From an uncultured Bacteroidota bacterium (GTDB lineage Bacteria > Bacteroidota > Bacteroidia > Chitinophagales > Chitinophagaceae): DNA of 8,429 nucleotides. Positions 6,341 to 8,429 of the stretch are shown here, piece by piece. Where the stretch lies: NCBI GenBank assembly GCA_946479535.1, contig CAMLGP010000089.1, positions 1 to 8,429 of the forward strand, in the 5' to 3' direction. The position numbers and the translations under genes were made by a program. The notes under the pieces are model-generated. The model saw only the letters and a list, made by a program, of their open reading frames with translations, did not search any database and was not told the origin of the DNA. Each line of letters opens with the position of its first letter. Positions within the stretch are counted from its first letter, which is position 1.

Positions 6341-8176
6341 CTATTCCACTGTCACGCTCTTGGCCAGGTTTCTTGGCTTGTCAACATCACAGCCTCTTGC
6401 TACGCCAATATAATAAGCTAACAGTTGAAGTGGTACCACGCTGATGATCGGTGCTACAATCTCATCTGCTTCCGGTATGATCATTACATCATCAGAAAGA
6501 CTTGTTGAGAGTTCATCACCTTCAGTGATCACAGAAATGACCTTTCCTTTGCGGGCTTTAATTTCCTGCATATTGCTCACTACTTTCTCATGATATGTAT
6601 CCTTTGTGGCAATAAAAACTACTGGAAGATTTTCGTCAACAAGCGCAATCGGACCGTGTTTCATTTCTGCAGCAGGATAACCTTCTGCATGTATGTAGGA
6701 GATTTCTTTCAGTTTGAGAGCACCTTCCAGGGCTACGGGGAAATTATAGCCTCGGCCAAGGTAAAGAAAGTCATCAGCGTCTTTGTACTTTTCTGCCAGT
6801 TTCTTTACTTTGTCGGCATTCTTCAATACCCAGGCTACTTTTTCTGGAACTTCATTCAACTCTTTTAATAAAAGCATATACCGCTCATGGCTAATGCTGC
6901 CTTTAATATTCGCAATCTTTAATGCGATCATGGTCAAAACAGCCAGCTGTGCTGTGAAAGCCTTGGTACTTGCCACACCAATTTCTGGTCCGGCATGGGT
7001 ATAGGCCCCACCATGTGATGCGCGTGCAATAGAGGATCCTACCACATTCACCACACCAAGAATAATGGCTCCCATCGATTTTGCCGTTTCTATGGCAACA
7101 AGTGTATCAGCTGTTTCCCCACTTTGAGAGATCGCTACAATCACATCACCTTCATGAATGACCGGATTACGGTAGCGAAACTCGGATGCATATTCAACTT
7201 CTACATTAAGACGGCATAACTCTTCTATTACATATTCCGCAACCAGCCCGGCATGCCAACTGGTACCACAGGCAATTATAACAATACGGTTGGCATTTTT
7301 GATCTGGGTGGCATATTGTTCAATGCCACTCATGGTGATGGTTCCTGCTTCGGCATCCAATCTTCCGCGAAGGCAATCATAAATTGTTTGCGGCTGTTCA
7401 AATATCTCTTTCAGCATGAAATGCTCATAACCACCTTTCTCAATGGCAGCGAGTTCCAGATCAAGTTTTTGGATATACGGTGTTAATTTTTCATTGCCGA
7501 GGTTTTTTAATATCAATTCATCAGGTTTGATGATCGCCAATTCATAATCGTTCACATACACTACTTCTTTTGTATACTCCAGCATGGGGGAAGCATCTGA
7601 GCCAAGGAAATGCTCGCCTTTTCCAACTCCAATTACAAGTGGACTTCCTTTGCGGGCAGCTATAATAGTTTCTGGCTCATCCGCATCCAGTAGCAGAATT
7701 ACATAAGCTCCTGTTACCCTTTTCAGGGCAACACGTACTGCTTCCTCCAGACTGCAATTATTATTGGTCTTGATCTCTTCAATAAAATTCAGCAGCACTT
7801 CAGTATCTGTGTCACTTTTGAAAGTGTAACCTTTCTTTAATAGTTCATTTTTTAACTGGGAATAATTTTCAATGATCCCGTTGTGGATCATAGCCAGCCT
7901 GCCACTGGCAGACTGATGGGGGTGTGCATTGCGATCAGAGGGTTCTCCATGTGTGGCCCATCTTGTGTGACCGATGCCAACATTGGCGTGCAGGTTTTTG
8001 CCAACGATACTATCTTCCAGTTCGGCAACCTTTCCTTTCTTTTTATAAACCTTGATCCCTCCATTTTGCAGGGCCACACCTGTACTGTCGTAACCGCGAT
8101 ATTCCAGTCTTTTCAACCCTTTGATAATGATGGGATAAGCTTCCCTGGGCCCGGTGTATCCTACAATGCCACACAT
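6341..8176 (-). CDS. glmS: Glutamine--fructose-6-phosphate aminotransferase (isomerizing) GlmS
   Basis: GlmS converts fructose-6-phosphate and glutamine to glucosamine-6-phosphate, the first committed step to UDP-GlcNAc for peptidoglycan and lipopolysaccharide. The 611-aa length matches the family. The N-terminal class II glutaminase domain begins MCGIVGY, giving the Cys nucleophile after Met removal. It contains HTRWATHGEPS (70-80), HNGIIENY (98-105, with the oxyanion-hole Asn99-Gly100) and SDTDTE (121-126). Two SIS domains follow. The first has ACGTSWHAG (302-310), SQSGETADT (350-358) and VASTKAFT (401-408). The second has ALKLKEISYIHAEGYP (486-501) and KHGPIAL (506-512); Lys488, Glu491 and His507 correspond to the isomerase residues of the E. 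coli enzyme. The tail DKPRNLAKSVTVE is canonical and intact. The ATG is fixed by the required MCG start. The gene lies 46 bp after the mgtE stop and 25 bp before the DUF4954-like gene. The short leader leaves no room for a glmS ribozyme. Confidence 0.98.
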   Translation of the reverse strand: MCGIVGYTGPREAYPIIIKGLKRLEYRGYDSTGVALQNGGIKVYKKKGKVAELEDSIVGKNLHANVGIGHTRWATHGEPSDRNAHPHQSASGRLAMIHNGIIENYSQLKNELLKKGYTFKSDTDTEVLLNFIEEIKTNNNCSLEEAVRVALKRVTGAYVILLLDADEPETIIAARKGSPLVIGVGKGEHFLGSDASPMLEYTKEVVYVNDYELAIIKPDELILKNLGNEKLTPYIQKLDLELAAIEKGGYEHFMLKEIFEQPQTIYDCLRGRLDAEAGTITMSGIEQYATQIKNANRIVIIACGTSWHAGLVAEYVIEELCRLNVEVEYASEFRYRNPVIHEGDVIVAISQSGETADTLVAIETAKSMGAIILGVVNVVGSSIARASHGGAYTHAGPEIGVASTKAFTAQLAVLTMIALKIANIKGSISHERYMLLLKELNEVPEKVAWVLKNADKVKKLAEKYKDADDFLYLGRGYNFPVALEGALKLKEISYIHAEGYPAAEMKHGPIALVDENLPVVFIATKDTYHEKVVSNMQEIKARKGKVISVITEGDELSTSLSDDVMIIPEADEIVAPIISVVPLQLLAYYIGVARGCDVDKPRNLAKSVTVE

Positions 8177-8196
8177 ATGGTTTTTTGTTTAATGCG

Positions 8197-8204
8197 CAAA
8201 GGTA
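8197..8204 (-). promoter_or_regulatory. Candidate Bacteroidota -7 promoter box for glmS
   Basis: On the minus strand this reads TACCTTTG, an exact match to the Bacteroidota -7 consensus TAnnTTTG. It ends 20 bp before the glmS ATG, implying a leader of roughly 12-16 bases. The -33 element is poor: the nearest TTG (8220-8222) is only 15 bp upstream, shorter than the usual spacing of about 19-20 bp. The box lies in the 46-bp mgtE-glmS gap, so glmS and the DUF4954-like gene could be transcribed independently of mgtE. Confidence 0.5.
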
Positions 8205-8222
8205 TAAATTCTGCCTGATCAA

Positions 8223-8429
8223 TTATAATAGGCTGCCACTGAGCAGCATGAAGGCTATGGAAAAATAGATAACCAGCCCGGTTACATCCACCAGGGTGGC
8301 AACAAATGGGGCCGAACTTACCGCCGGGTCTGCCCCCAGCCGTTTCAGGATCATGGGTAACATACTTCCTGAAAAAGTTCCCCAGAGCACTACCCCCAGT
8401 AAGGTCAGGCCCACTGTAATTCCGATCGC
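8223..8429 (-). CDS. mgtE: MgtE-family magnesium transporter, C-terminal end; 5' part outside window
   Basis: The frame is open from the window edge (codon at 8427-8429) and gives 68 residues that match the C terminus of MgtE, a homodimeric Mg2+ channel of the inner membrane gated by intracellular Mg2+. Two hydrophobic segments are visible: about residues 1-28 ([20 protein letters not shown]) and about 46-67 ([17 protein letters not shown]). Between them lies the family signature [20 protein letters not shown]. The Asp in TLVDVTG corresponds to the pore Asp that binds Mg2+ in characterised MgtE proteins. The CBS and N domains lie upstream, outside the window. A GTG at 8412-8414 is not the start. 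The gene ends normally with TAA at 8223-8225, and glmS begins 46 bp further on. Confidence 0.9.
   Translation of the reverse strand, partial: AIGITVGLTLLGVVLWGTFSGSMLPMILKRLGADPAVSSAPFVATLVDVTGLVIYFSIAFMLLSGSLL

Noticed and set aside
7883..8218. 111-aa plus-strand ORF opposite the 5' end of glmS
   Set aside because: It lies antisense to the highly conserved glutaminase domain and its translation shows no family features.
1..8429. Mobile element, CRISPR array, tRNA or defence system
   Set aside because: No transposase or integrase motifs, no terminal repeats with target duplications, no spaced palindromic repeats and no cloverleaf were seen on either strand.

Overview
The window looks like a chromosomal segment from a member of the Bacteroidota, most plausibly a Chitinophagaceae-type organism. 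Three observations support this: a large secreted protein ending in a type IX secretion (T9SS) sorting domain; a long left-handed beta-helix protein of the DUF4954 type, a family known mainly from Bacteroidota; and AT-rich translation starts without Shine-Dalgarno motifs, plus one match to the Bacteroidota -7 promoter box (TAnnTTTG). Genus-level placement is inference.

Layout. Positions 1-1801 (+) hold the 3' end of era followed by a complete der, two GTPases of ribosome assembly. They are separated by a 115-bp, very AT-rich spacer made of TAGTTA/CTAATAA-like words. A strong hairpin terminator (1832-1860) closes this block. A single 694-aa secreted beta-rich protein with a T9SS C-terminal domain follows (1900-3984, +), closed by its own terminator (4024-4047). 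The convergent junction (3985-4191) carries a short array of imperfect 11-bp repeats with a CTCCA core. On the minus strand, reading from right to left, come the 3' end of an mgtE-type magnesium transporter gene (8223-8429), a complete glmS (6341-8176) with a candidate promoter just upstream, and a 707-aa DUF4954-like protein (4192-6315) starting only 25 bp after glmS.

How the genes relate. Era and Der act on small and large ribosomal subunit maturation. GlmS makes glucosamine-6-phosphate, the entry point to UDP-GlcNAc for peptidoglycan and lipid A. The uncharacterised beta-helix protein downstream is tightly coupled to glmS and contains hexapeptide-like coils like those of sugar-nucleotide enzymes and acyltransferases, so a role in amino-sugar or nucleotide-sugar metabolism is a reasonable but unproven inference. 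The secreted protein is a stand-alone transcription unit with no obvious functional link to its neighbours.

No mobile element, CRISPR array, tRNA, rRNA or defence system is visible. Most of the window is ordinary core genome. The least-explained parts are the glmS-linked DUF4954 protein, the 11-bp repeat array and the era-der spacer.
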